A DNA stretch of 64,000 nucleotides, taken from Limnohabitans sp. (GTDB lineage: Bacteria; Pseudomonadota; Gammaproteobacteria; Burkholderiales; Burkholderiaceae_C). The first letter of the stretch is position 1; each line of letters begins with the position of its first letter. Where the stretch lies: contig JAHEBO010000011.1 in NCBI GenBank assembly GCA_024642215.1, forward strand, positions 5,616-69,615, in the 5' to 3' direction. Below are positions 16,002 through 25,025 of the stretch, piece by piece. Both the position numbers and the translations under genes were made by a program. The notes under the pieces are model-generated. The model did not search any database, was not told the DNA's origin, and worked only from the letters and a program-made list of their open reading frames with translations.

Positions 16002-18050
16002 TCAAACTTGTGCGGTGACCAGCAAATTGCCCATGGCATCCACTTTGGCTTCAAAGCCTGGCTCCAACCACACAGTCGTGTCGGCCTGTTCCAAAATGGC
16101 CGGGCCATTCACCTTGGCGCCAATCGGCAATTCCAATCGGGCGTAGCGCTGGGCATCCCACCACTGACCTTGGTGGTACACACGCTGCACGCCCAAAGGC
16201 TGCGTGCTGCCGGCACCCACGGGTGCCAACACCGACAAATCAAATTTGGGTCGACGGCCAATGCGGGCATAGCGCAAGTTCATGACGCGAATCACGGGGC
16301 CTTCGAGCACGCGGCCAAAAGCGTTTTGATACGCTTCAGTGAACGCTTGGCGCAAACCCTCGGCTGACAACTGCGAACGTTGCACGTTCACTTGCAGTGT
16401 GTGGGTTTGGCCGGTAAACAGCATGTCGAGCGCAATGTTTTCATCCACCGCGACAAAGCGCACACCCGCAGAATCAAGTCGTGCTTGGCAAGCCTCTGCC
16501 AATTGGTCGATGCGCGCCAACACCTCTGTGAAGTTCACATCACTCAAGGCTTGGTTCAAAGTTTGCACAGCATCATGGCGCATGTCGGCCATCACACAGC
16601 CCAAGGCCGATGTCACGCCAGGGTAACGCGGTACGATGCCTGTGGCCACGCCCACTTCGCGCATCATGGCGCACACATGCAAGCCACCACCGCCGCCAAA
16701 AGGCATGTAAGCAAACTGTCGTGGATCGTGACCTTTTTCAATGGACACCACGCGCACAGCACCAGCCATCTTGGCGTTGGCCACCGTCAAAATGGCTTCG
16801 GCTGCTTCCAAAGTGCTGAGGCCCAAGGGCTCTGCCACATGCTTTTGAATGGCCTGCTCCGACAGGTCTGCGCGCAAAGCCTGCAACAAGCCACCGCCCA
16901 AAGGACGGTCGGCAGCGATGCGGCCCAAGAACACATTGGCATCGGTCACGGTAGGTCGTGTGTTGCCACGGTCGTAGCAAGCCGGGCCTGGCACACTGCC
17001 AGCCGACTCGGGGCCTACTTGCAACATGCCACTGGCGTCCACGGAGGCAATGGAGCCGCCGCCTGCGCCAATGGTTTCAATTTGAATCATGGGAGAGCGC
17101 ACCACCAAGCCAAACTCAATGGAGGTTTGCGCCGCCAAGGCCGCTTCGCCTTGCGCCACCAAGGACACATCAAACGAGGTGCCGCCCATGTCACCGGTCA
17201 TCACATTGGGGTAACCAGCTGCGCGTGCAATGGCCGCACAAGCCATGACACCCGCGGCAGGGCCAGACAAGGCCGTACGAACCGGCACATCGCATGCCGT
17301 TTGACGCGACATCACGCCGCCATTGCTTTGAACAATCAGCAATTCGCCTTCAAAGCCTTGGCCACGTAAATCAGATTCCAAGCGCGTCAAATAACTGCCC
17401 ACCACGGGCTGCAAAGCCGCATTCAAGGTGGCTGTAGAGCAGCGCTCAAACTCGCGAATTTCGGGCAAGACTTCGCTGGCCGCGGTCACGTGAGGGTTGG
17501 GCCACATGGCGCGCACGGCCGCCACGGCGGCTTGCTCGTTGGCCATGTTGGCATAGGCATTGATGAAGAACACGCACACCGCTTCGCAACCAGCGTCTAG
17601 CAAAGCTTGCGCTTGCGCTTTGACTTGATCGATGTCGACAGGCGTGTGAATTTGACCATCGGCCAACACGCGCTCGTCCACTTCCAAGCGCAAAGCGCGC
17701 GGCACGATGGGCGTGAAGCTACCGCGCAAACCCCAGGTCTGCGGCCGATCGCGACGGCGCATTTCCAGCACATCACGAAAACCACGTGTGGTGATGATGC
17801 CGGTACGCGCTACTTTGCGCTCTAGCAGCGCATTGGTTCCCACCGTGGTGCCGTGCACAATGCTGGCCACACCAGAAGCAGAACCATCGTCTGAAATTTT
17901 CTGAATGCCATTCATGAAACCGCGCGCTTCTTCGCCGCGTGTTGAAGGCACTTTCACAATGCGTGCGGTTCCGGTTTGCTCATCGAGCACAAACAAATCG
18001 GTGAACGTGCCGCCCACGTCCACACCCACCACCCAGCGTTTCTGGCTCAT
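16002..18050 (-). CDS. hyuA: Hydantoinase/oxoprolinase A-type subunit (HyuA)
   Basis: 682 residues. The N-terminal ATPase-like motif VGVDVGGTFTDLFVLDEQTG and the later VMTGDMGGTSFDVSLV segment place it in the HyuA/5-oxoprolinase/acetone carboxylase family. AAGGA precedes the ATG, which overlaps the hyuB-like stop (ATGA). Family members use ATP to open 5-membered lactams, imides or hydantoins, or in some branches carboxylate ketones. No third (gamma) subunit of the acetone-carboxylase type is present, which favours ring opening. Confidence 0.88.
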   Translation of the reverse strand: MSQKRWVVGVDVGGTFTDLFVLDEQTGTARIVKVPSTRGEEARGFMNGIQKISDDGSASGVASIVHGTTVGTNALLERKVARTGIITTRGFRDVLEMRRRDRPQTWGLRGSFTPIVPRALRLEVDERVLADGQIHTPVDIDQVKAQAQALLDAGCEAVCVFFINAYANMANEQAAVAAVRAMWPNPHVTAASEVLPEIREFERCSTATLNAALQPVVGSYLTRLESDLRGQGFEGELLIVQSNGGVMSRQTACDVPVRTALSGPAAGVMACAAIARAAGYPNVMTGDMGGTSFDVSLVAQGEAALAAQTSIEFGLVVRSPMIQIETIGAGGGSIASVDASGMLQVGPESAGSVPGPACYDRGNTRPTVTDANVFLGRIAADRPLGGGLLQALRADLSEQAIQKHVAEPLGLSTLEAAEAILTVANAKMAGAVRVVSIEKGHDPRQFAYMPFGGGGGLHVCAMMREVGVATGIVPRYPGVTSALGCVMADMRHDAVQTLNQALSDVNFTEVLARIDQLAEACQARLDSAGVRFVAVDENIALDMLFTGQTHTLQVNVQRSQLSAEGLRQAFTEAYQNAFGRVLEGPVIRVMNLRYARIGRRPKFDLSVLAPVGAGSTQPLGVQRVYHQGQWWDAQRYARLELPIGAKVNGPAILEQADTTVWLEPGFEAKVDAMGNLLVTAQV

Positions 18051-19735
18051 GATTTTTCCTTTGAAACGTAGGCTTCTTCAATGTCTTTGGCGCGCGCTTC
18101 GGCGCTGCGGTCGCTGGGCTTGCCCCAACCGCCGCCACCCGGTGTTTGCAAACGCACGCGCTCGCCTTTCTTCAAACGAATGCCTAGCATCTTGGAGACC
18201 ATGGGCGGTGTTTTCCAAACGCCATCGTTTTCATACTCAAACACATTGGGCAAGGCAGGCTGGCCGCCTGCAATGCCTTTGGGTGAGGCTTTGCCGCGCT
18301 CACCAAAAATAAAAGCTTCGGCCGATTCTTCTAACAATTCAATTTCGTAAACGGCACCCAAGCCTCCGCGGTGTTGACCATCGCCCCCTGAATTAGCGCG
18401 CAAAGCCCATTGCGTAAAGCGCACAGGATAAGCCGCTTCCAAAATTTCCAAAGGCGGAATGGTGGCGGTCGAAATGGGCGCATTGCTGTGCGACAAACCA
18501 TCGGCATCAGAATGACCGCCATGGCCGCCGCCAAAGAAGCTGAACATCACCCAGCGCTGGCCTTTGCGTTTTTCATCGGTGCGATGGCCTGCAATCGACA
18601 ACGCATTGATGGTGCCGTAGGCATGCGCCACTGCGCGTTTGGGATCAGCCAGTGCCGTGGCACTGAAGATCACATCGATCATGCGCAAAATGGTTTCGGT
18701 GTAGCCACCCACGGGACGTGGACGTTCTGCACTGATCACCAAGCGATCGGGAATGATGAAATCGACGGCATCGAGCACGCCAGCATTGGCAGGCACATCA
18801 GGAAAGACGTGCTTCAAAGCCACATAACAAGCCGCTACTGCGGTCGCCTTGGAAATGTTCACGGGGCCGGCACATTGCGCAGACGTGCGAGAAAAATCCA
18901 AGGTCAAACGATCGCCCTTGACGGTCATGTCCAAGGCAATGGTGAGCGGTGTATCGACCACCCCGTCGTTGTCCAGCAGGTCTTCGAAGCTGTAGCAACC
19001 ATCCGGCAAACTGGCAATGTGCGAGCGCATCAAACGCACTGCGCGGGAGCGCAACTCCACCATGGCCTGCGCCACTTTGGCGTCACCATATTCATCGAGC
19101 AAGCCATTCAGGCGCTTGGCACCCAATTCCAGCGCTGCCAGTTGACCATTCAGGTCACCCCACAGGCTGTCGGGCAAGCGGGTATTGGCACGCAAAATGG
19201 CCAGCACATCTTCGTCCAATACGCCTGCACGCAAAATGCGGACGGGCGGAATTTGCACGGCCTCTTGCCAACACTCGGTGGCGGCAGGGTTGTAATTGCC
19301 CGGTACGGCTCCGCCCACATCGTGCCAATGCGCCGCTGAAGCCAAGAAGCAAAACAATTGGCCATCACGGAAGAACGGGCGAACCAATTTGAAATCGTTG
19401 GCGTGGGTGCCGCCTTCATAAGGGTCGTTGAACAACCAAATGTCGCCGTCTTGCATGCCACCGCGCGTGGCAGCGGCTTTGGCTGCAGCGCGCACTGCAA
19501 AGGCCATCGCGCCCACAAACACGGGCAAGCCTGATTTGCCTTGCACCAGGGTGTCGCCAGACACGCCATCGTAAATGCCGTGGCACGCATCGTGCGCTTC
19601 CGCAATGATGGGGTTAAAGGCGCTGCGGTACAAGGTAGCGTCCATCTCATCGGCCACTTGCTCTAAACGACCCTTTAAAACCGCCAAGGTCACGGGATCA
19701 AGGGCAGAAGAATTTTGAAGCTTTCGCTCACTCAT
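18047..19735 (-). CDS. hyuB: Hydantoinase/oxoprolinase B-type subunit (HyuB)
   Basis: 562 residues. The N-terminal LDPVTLAVLKGRLEQVADEMDATLYRSAFNPIIAEAHD pattern (seen in segments) and the C-terminal TPGGGGWGKPSDR are hallmarks of the hydantoinase B family. It pairs with the overlapping HyuA-like gene. GGAAA lies upstream of its ATG. In the operon it follows the hydratase small subunit after a 25-base gap. Substrate specificity within this family cannot be read from sequence. Confidence 0.88.
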   Translation of the reverse strand: MSERKLQNSSALDPVTLAVLKGRLEQVADEMDATLYRSAFNPIIAEAHDACHGIYDGVSGDTLVQGKSGLPVFVGAMAFAVRAAAKAAATRGGMQDGDIWLFNDPYEGGTHANDFKLVRPFFRDGQLFCFLASAAHWHDVGGAVPGNYNPAATECWQEAVQIPPVRILRAGVLDEDVLAILRANTRLPDSLWGDLNGQLAALELGAKRLNGLLDEYGDAKVAQAMVELRSRAVRLMRSHIASLPDGCYSFEDLLDNDGVVDTPLTIALDMTVKGDRLTLDFSRTSAQCAGPVNISKATAVAACYVALKHVFPDVPANAGVLDAVDFIIPDRLVISAERPRPVGGYTETILRMIDVIFSATALADPKRAVAHAYGTINALSIAGHRTDEKRKGQRWVMFSFFGGGHGGHSDADGLSHSNAPISTATIPPLEILEAAYPVRFTQWALRANSGGDGQHRGGLGAVYEIELLEESAEAFIFGERGKASPKGIAGGQPALPNVFEYENDGVWKTPPMVSKMLGIRLKKGERVRLQTPGGGGWGKPSDRSAEARAKDIEEAYVSKEKS

Positions 19736-19760
19736 TGGATTTCCATTCTTTGCGAAAAAT

Positions 19761-20285
19761 TCAGGACGACAAACTGGCGATGAATGGCTGCGTTGACTTC
19801 GCTGCCATGCGCTGTTTCAGCACATTGACCAAGCCACCGGCATTGACCATGTCCATTAAAAAGGAAGGAACTGGCGCACAAGACAGTACGCGTCCAGAGG
19901 TCGTCAACACTTGAGGCGTTGTGCCTTCGTAGGTCAATTGCACTTGTTCGTTTTCTTGCAGACTGTCTGCTTCGGGACAAGTCAAAAGTAACAAACCCAA
20001 GTTGAATGCATTTCTAAAAAACAAACCACTGTAAGTCGGCGCAATCACTGCCGCCACGCCCAAATGTTTCAATGCACCTGCAGCCTGTTCTCGGGATGAG
20101 CCTATGCCAAAGTTGGCGCCAGACACCAACACATCGCCAGCTTGAACTTCTCTTGCAAAATCGGTTCGGTGCACTTCCAAGCAGTGCGCCGCAATCACGT
20201 CAATGCCATGTTTCATGTAGGCACCAGGCGCCAAGGCATCGGTGTCGATGTTGGCGCCGACGCGCCAAACTTTGTGTGACTTCAT
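19761..20285 (-). CDS. Aconitase-family hydratase small subunit (LeuD-like)
   Basis: 174 residues from ATG 20285; a GTG at 20300 that overlaps the large-subunit stop as GTGA is an alternative start adding five residues. NIDTDALAPGAYMK and the substrate loop GANFGIGSSREQA are the swivelling-domain signatures of LeuD/aconitase small subunits. With the large subunit it should (de)hydrate a dicarboxylic or tricarboxylic acid. Its operon of catabolic genes, not leucine genes, argues against isopropylmalate isomerase. Heterodimeric dimethylmaleate or maleate hydratases are precedents. Confidence 0.82.
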   Translation of the reverse strand: MKSHKVWRVGANIDTDALAPGAYMKHGIDVIAAHCLEVHRTDFAREVQAGDVLVSGANFGIGSSREQAAGALKHLGVAAVIAPTYSGLFFRNAFNLGLLLLTCPEADSLQENEQVQLTYEGTTPQVLTTSGRVLSCAPVPSFLMDMVNAGGLVNVLKQRMAAKSTQPFIASLSS

Positions 20286-20296
20286 TGCAGATTGAC

Positions 20297-21607
20297 TCAC
20301 AACAACACCTCTCGCACATCGGAAATGTTGCCGGTCACGGCAGCCGCAGCCACCGACCAAGGTGAGGCCAAGTACACCTGCACGCTGGCCGGACCCATGC
20401 GACCTTGAAAATTACGGGCTGTACTGGAAATGACAGTGGCACCTTCCTGGAAAGTGCCGCCATAACCTGCACACGCGCCACACGCATTGGGCAACACACT
20501 GGCCCCTGCGTCCGTCAAAATTTGCATCACGCCTTCGCGTGCCGCTTGTGCTTGATCACGGGCACTGGCTGGGGCGACAAGCAACTGAATCCCTGCAGCC
20601 ACTTTGCGACCTTTCAAAACTTCTGCAGCCGCGCGCAAATCTGCCAACTTGGCCCCCGTACAGGCACCGATGTAAGCCACCGTGGGCTTGATATCAGAGA
20701 ATGCTGCAACAGGCTTTGTGTTTTCGGGACTGTGCGGCGCAGCCACCTGCGGGCTGAGTTGAGACGCATCAAACGCAAAGCGCTCACATGCAGCATCGTC
20801 GTCAGTTTGGAAAAAATGACTGGCTTCTATTTGCGCCTCTGTCACGCCGACCGATTTCAAATACTGCGTGGTCACGCCATCGGCCGCAATCAAACCCACT
20901 TGCGCGCCCATTTCAGCACTCATGTTGGACAAGGTCATGCGCTCTTGCATACCCAAACCGCGCACAGTGTCACCGGCAAACTCAACAGCTTGATAGTTAC
21001 CACCGTTCATGCCGAACTTGCCAATCATGTGGAGCATCATGTCTTTGGCACAGACACCTTTTTGCAAAGCGCCCGACCATTCCATGCGCATGGTTTGCGG
21101 CACTTGCACCCAAATCTCACCAGTGGCCACCACACCTAGCATTTCGGTCGCGCCAATGCCAAACATGTAAGTCCCAAAGGCACCCCCTGTCGGTGAATGG
21201 GAATCGCCGCCCACACAAAAGTAGCCTGGCTTTAAATGACCGCGTTCGGGCAAGACCACATGACAAATGCCTTCAGAGTCAATCACATGAGGCAGTTGCC
21301 ATTCTTTGGCGACGTCACGTGTGATTTGAACAATTTTTTGCGAGTCAGCATCTTGGGCTGGTACGTAATGGTCTAGCACCAACACCACTTTGTTGCGGTC
21401 CCAAATTTGCGCACCAATGTCGGCCAACATGGGTTTGAGGCGGCGCGGTCCCGAAGAGTCATGGAACATGGCCAAATCAACTTGGCAGGTGAGCACCTCA
21501 CCCAAACTGACGTGCGCACGATCTGCTGCACGCGCAATCAGTTTTTGCGCCAGCGTGGCGCCTTGAGGCTTGACATTGGCACTTGAAGATAAACTGGCAG
21601 CACTCAT
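20297..21607 (-). CDS. Aconitase-family hydratase large subunit (LeuC-like)
   Basis: 436 residues; ATG 21607 overlaps the TctC-like stop. Three cysteines that would hold the 4Fe-4S cluster are visible: C316 in YIGACTGAKL, and C376 and C379 in NACGACAGYGG. In isopropylmalate isomerases the first motif reads CTN-S/G-R; here it is CTGAK, and the usual HTCTHGAFG loop is HSPTGGAFG. The substrate-contacting residues therefore differ and a different acid is expected. It is placed between a binding-protein gene and the Hyu genes in a catabolic operon. Confidence 0.83.
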   Translation of the reverse strand: MSAASLSSSANVKPQGATLAQKLIARAADRAHVSLGEVLTCQVDLAMFHDSSGPRRLKPMLADIGAQIWDRNKVVLVLDHYVPAQDADSQKIVQITRDVAKEWQLPHVIDSEGICHVVLPERGHLKPGYFCVGGDSHSPTGGAFGTYMFGIGATEMLGVVATGEIWVQVPQTMRMEWSGALQKGVCAKDMMLHMIGKFGMNGGNYQAVEFAGDTVRGLGMQERMTLSNMSAEMGAQVGLIAADGVTTQYLKSVGVTEAQIEASHFFQTDDDAACERFAFDASQLSPQVAAPHSPENTKPVAAFSDIKPTVAYIGACTGAKLADLRAAAEVLKGRKVAAGIQLLVAPASARDQAQAAREGVMQILTDAGASVLPNACGACAGYGGTFQEGATVISSTARNFQGRMGPASVQVYLASPWSVAAAAVTGNISDVREVLL

Positions 21608-22572
21608 TCTGGCTTGGCTCCCGAGTACTGAACCACCGCACGCCAACGCACAATTTCGGCTTCTACAAATTTAGAAAATTCTTGGGGACTGTTGCCCGCA
21701 GGAATCGCCCCTTCTGATTCAATGCGACGCTTGACTTCCGGACTTTGAATGGCCACACGCGCTGCATCGCTCAAGCGCTTCGCCAACTCTGGGTTCATCC
21801 GGCCTGGTGCAAACAGACCAAACCATGCACTGGACTCATAGCCAGGCAGCGTTTCACCAATGGCGGGCACATCCGGAAAGGCGGCCAAGCGTTTGGGACT
21901 TGTCACGCCCAACGCACGCAACTTACCCGCCTTGATGTGCGCCTGTGCATTGCCCACAGCAGCAAACATCAACTCCACTTGCCCCGCCAACACATCTTGA
22001 ACGGCAGGCGCCGTTCCGCGATAGGGAATGTTCACAATGAACACGCCCGCTTTCATCTTGAACGAGTCGCCCGCCAAATGCAGCGAGGAACCCAAAGCGC
22101 CAATCGCAAAATTCAATTGCCCCGGTTTTTCCTTGGCCAACTTGACCAAGTCCGCCACATTTTTCACAGGCAAAGAAGGATGTGCCACCAACACAGAAGG
22201 CGAGGTCGACACCATGGTCAAGGGCGTGAAGTCTTTGACAGGATCAAACGGCAAACTGGGATACAGCGATGCGTTGATGGCATGACTTGTAAAACTCATC
22301 AACAAGGTGTTGCCGTCGGGTGGCGCTTTGGCCACCATCTCGGCCGCCAAATTACCGCCCGCGCCTGGTTTGTTTTCAACCACCACGACACGGCTCAACT
22401 GCTGACCCAATGCTTGCGCCAAAGCACGTGCCATGGTGTCGGTTGTACCACCTGCAGGTGCGCCCACCAAAATACGAACAGGTGCATTGGCAGATGTTTG
22501 TGCATTGACGACACTCACCGTCCATGCCAAAGCTGCCCCCATTAAAACTTTGTTGATCAAATGCATCCGCAT
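21604..22572 (-). CDS. Bug/TctC-family periplasmic binding protein (orphan)
   Basis: 322 residues; the first of two close ATGs (22572) has AAGGA 8 bases upstream. A signal peptide runs to about NAQ (residue 25). Then PVRILVGAPAGGTTDTMARALAQAL and VVVENKPGAGGNLAAE follow, both typical of Bug proteins that bind carboxylates in the periplasm. No TctA/TctB membrane genes are nearby; instead the Liv ABC importer is next to it. It may bind the same or a related acid, or act in sensing, as many orphan Bug proteins are thought to do. Confidence 0.88.
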   Translation of the reverse strand: MRMHLINKVLMGAALAWTVSVVNAQTSANAPVRILVGAPAGGTTDTMARALAQALGQQLSRVVVVENKPGAGGNLAAEMVAKAPPDGNTLLMSFTSHAINASLYPSLPFDPVKDFTPLTMVSTSPSVLVAHPSLPVKNVADLVKLAKEKPGQLNFAIGALGSSLHLAGDSFKMKAGVFIVNIPYRGTAPAVQDVLAGQVELMFAAVGNAQAHIKAGKLRALGVTSPKRLAAFPDVPAIGETLPGYESSAWFGLFAPGRMNPELAKRLSDAARVAIQSPEVKRRIESEGAIPAGNSPQEFSKFVEAEIVRWRAVVQYSGAKPE

Positions 22573-22585
22573 CGGAATTTCCTTG

Positions 22586-23296
22586 TTACATGCCCAAATA
22601 GGCTTGTCGCAATGTGTCACTGGCCAACAACTCTGCGGGTTTGCCGCTGAATCGAATGGCACCGTTCTCCATCACATAAGCACGATCGGCAATCTCGAGA
22701 GATTGACCTACGTTTTGCTCCACCAGCAACACGGCCAAACCATTGGCTTTGAGCTGTCCAATCAGGCTGAACATCTCTTCCACCAACAGTGGCGACAAAC
22801 CCAACGAGGGCTCATCCAAAATCAAAAGCTGTGGCTCGGCCATCAAACCGCGGCCAATGGCCAGCATTTGTTGCTCACCGCCGCTCAAGGTGCCGGCCAA
22901 TTGTTTTTCTCGCTCACGCAAGCGCGGAAAAATACCGAAGATTTTTTCCAAGTTGGCATCGCGTCGTTCACGACCCCGTGTAAATGCCCCCAATGACAAG
23001 TTTTCCAACACACTCAAATTGGGAAACACTTTGCGGCCTTCTGGCACATGGATCAAACCGGCTTGGACCACTTTGCGAGGATGCCATCCCGTGATGTCTT
23101 GACCTTCAAATGTCACATGGCCACTGCGCGCTTTCACCAAGCCGCTCAGCACACCATTCAGGGTGGTTTTACCAGCGCCATTGCTGCCCAGCAAGGCCAC
23201 GGTTTCGCCGGCATTCACTGTCAGGTCGACACCCCGCAACACTTCCACCGCGCCATAACCTGCGCGCAGTTGTGTCACTTTCAAAATTTCGGTCAT
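22586..23296 (-). CDS. livF: Liv-type ABC transporter ATPase (LivF)
   Basis: 236 residues. Walker A is GSNGAGKTT, the signature is LSGGEQQML, Walker B is LLILDEPSLGLSP, and LLVEQNVGQSLE is the characteristic LivF H-loop region. Its start overlaps the LivG stop by 4 bases. It belongs to the five-component branched-chain amino acid/amide importer of this operon. Confidence 0.9.
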   Translation of the reverse strand: MTEILKVTQLRAGYGAVEVLRGVDLTVNAGETVALLGSNGAGKTTLNGVLSGLVKARSGHVTFEGQDITGWHPRKVVQAGLIHVPEGRKVFPNLSVLENLSLGAFTRGRERRDANLEKIFGIFPRLREREKQLAGTLSGGEQQMLAIGRGLMAEPQLLILDEPSLGLSPLLVEEMFSLIGQLKANGLAVLLVEQNVGQSLEIADRAYVMENGAIRFSGKPAELLASDTLRQAYLGM

Positions 23297-24054
23297 GCTG
23301 ACACCTCCGCTTGACGCAAGCGTGCCGCCGTACCATGTCCCAAATAAGCTTCAATCACTTGGGGATGGCGCGTGACTTCTGCAGGCGAGCCTTGCGCAAT
23401 CAATTGACCCTGCGCCAACACCCAGACATATTCCGCCAAACTCATCACGGCTTGCATCACGTGCTCAATCATCAGCACCGTCACACCCGATGCCGCAATG
23501 GCACGCACCACTGGAATCATCTCGGCAATTTCTTGCGGGTTCAAACCAGCCAACACTTCATCCAGCAACAGCAATTGAGGCTGCGTGGCCAAGGCGCGCG
23601 CCAACTCCAAACGCTTGCGACCCGCCACCGTCAAATCACTGGCCAGTTTGTCCAGTTGATCTGACAAACCGACACGCAGCGCAACTTGCTCGGCCGCAGC
23701 CAAGGCTTGTTCACGCGATGCCGTGTGTAAATGCGCACCCACCGCAATGTTCTCGCGCACCGTTTGCGCGGCAAAGGGCTGCACAATTTGGAAGGTACGC
23801 GTCATGCCCAATTTGGCATTCAAGTGCGGTGCTTGCCCCGTAATGTCTTGCCCCTTGAAGACAACACGTCCTGAGTCGGGCGTTAAAAAACCAGACAGCA
23901 ACGCAAACAAAGTGGTCTTGCCTGCGCCATTGGGACCAATCAAGGCTGTCAAAGAACCTTGCGGCACTTCAAGGCTGACGTTTTGGACGGCCTTCAAGCC
24001 GCCAAAAGAACGGCTGACCGCTTGCACTTCTAACAAAGCAGGAGTCTTAGTCAT
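23293..24054 (-). CDS. livG: Liv-type ABC transporter ATPase (LivG)
   Basis: 253 residues from ATG 24054, which has GGAGG 5 bases upstream inside the 3' end of livM; an upstream in-frame start lacks this. Walker A is GPNGAGKTT, Walker B is LLLLDEVLAGLNPQE, and the H-loop is LMIEHVMQAVM. The signature reads LTVAGRKRLELARAL, the degenerate form common in LivG proteins. It overlaps livM by 8 bases and livF by 4. Confidence 0.9.
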   Translation of the reverse strand: MTKTPALLEVQAVSRSFGGLKAVQNVSLEVPQGSLTALIGPNGAGKTTLFALLSGFLTPDSGRVVFKGQDITGQAPHLNAKLGMTRTFQIVQPFAAQTVRENIAVGAHLHTASREQALAAAEQVALRVGLSDQLDKLASDLTVAGRKRLELARALATQPQLLLLDEVLAGLNPQEIAEMIPVVRAIAASGVTVLMIEHVMQAVMSLAEYVWVLAQGQLIAQGSPAEVTRHPQVIEAYLGHGTAARLRQAEVSA

Positions 24055-25015
24055 AACGCCTCCAAGACTTGGGCAAATGGCTGTACAAGCCGGCAATGCC
24101 ACGCGGCAAGAACATCACAATCACAATCAAGACCGCCCCATAAATGACCATGTTGATGCCAGGCATTTGACCGAACAAATTGCGCGTGAGGTCTGCCAGT
24201 ACATGCAAGGCCAAAGCGCCCAACACTGGCCCCCACAAAGTGCCCATGCCGCCGACAATGGCGCCCACCAAGGCCTCTACCGAAGTGTGTGAACCAAAAC
24301 CAATGCCAGGATCGATGTACTGAAAAACCTGCACATAAAACGCACCCGCAGAACCCATCAAGGCACCCGACAACACGGTGGCCCAAGTTTTGACATGAAA
24401 TGGATTCACACCAATGGCTCGCGCAGCATCTTCGTTGTCGCGCACGGCCTGCAAATAAGCACCAAATCGAGAGTTTCGCAAATACGCTGTGACGCACAAA
24501 GCCACCGTCACCAAACCCAAAATCAGCCATACGAAGCCAGCACGTGAGCCAAACTGCATGTTGGTCCACGACTCATTCAAGGGCAGCATCAAGCCCACGC
24601 CTGCACCTGTGAAAGGCACAGACAGCGACACAATCCGAAAGACTTCGGCAAAGGCCAAAGTGACCAACGCAAAGTAAGAGCCTTTCAGGCCATACCTGAA
24701 CGACAGGGCCCCCACCCAAGCGCCCACCAAGCCAGCGGCCAACATGGCGCTAGGCAAGGCCAGCCAAGGATTCCAGCCCCAAGAAATTTGGGCAATCGCT
24801 TGAAAATAAGCACCTGTGCCAAAAAACAAGGCATGACCAAATGAAAACTGGCCGCCAAAACCACCCAACACATTCCAGGCTTGCGCAATCAAGCAAGCAA
24901 ACAAGGCCATCATCACAAAGTTGAGCGTCACACCTGAAGAGGTGAGAACGGGGATCATGGCCACAACCCAAACAAACAAGCCAATGCTGAACAGGTCTTT
25001 GAACAATTTATTCAT
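24047..25015 (-). CDS. livM: Liv-type ABC transporter permease (LivM)
   Basis: 322 residues; ATG 25015 has GAGG 8 bases upstream. It is a multi-spanning inner-membrane protein with the LivM signatures AWNVLGGFGGQFSFGHALFFGTGAY near the start (seen in pieces) and RNSRFGAYLQAVRDNEDAARAIG in the cytoplasmic loop. GMGTLWGPVLGAL is present near the C-terminus. It forms the channel with LivH. Confidence 0.9.
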   Translation of the reverse strand: MNKLFKDLFSIGLFVWVVAMIPVLTSSGVTLNFVMMALFACLIAQAWNVLGGFGGQFSFGHALFFGTGAYFQAIAQISWGWNPWLALPSAMLAAGLVGAWVGALSFRYGLKGSYFALVTLAFAEVFRIVSLSVPFTGAGVGLMLPLNESWTNMQFGSRAGFVWLILGLVTVALCVTAYLRNSRFGAYLQAVRDNEDAARAIGVNPFHVKTWATVLSGALMGSAGAFYVQVFQYIDPGIGFGSHTSVEALVGAIVGGMGTLWGPVLGALALHVLADLTRNLFGQMPGINMVIYGAVLIVIVMFLPRGIAGLYSHLPKSWRRYD

Positions 25016-25025
25016 GGTGTCAACC

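Noticed and set aside
16380-17369. 329-codon plus-strand ORF opposite hyuA
   Set aside because: It lies antisense to a well-conserved gene, is His/Gln-rich as expected from complementary codons, and resembles no family I know.
19761-21607. Assignment of the LeuC/LeuD-like pair as leucine biosynthesis enzymes
   Set aside because: No leuA or leuB is nearby, the genes are inside a catabolic operon, and the large subunit has altered substrate motifs.
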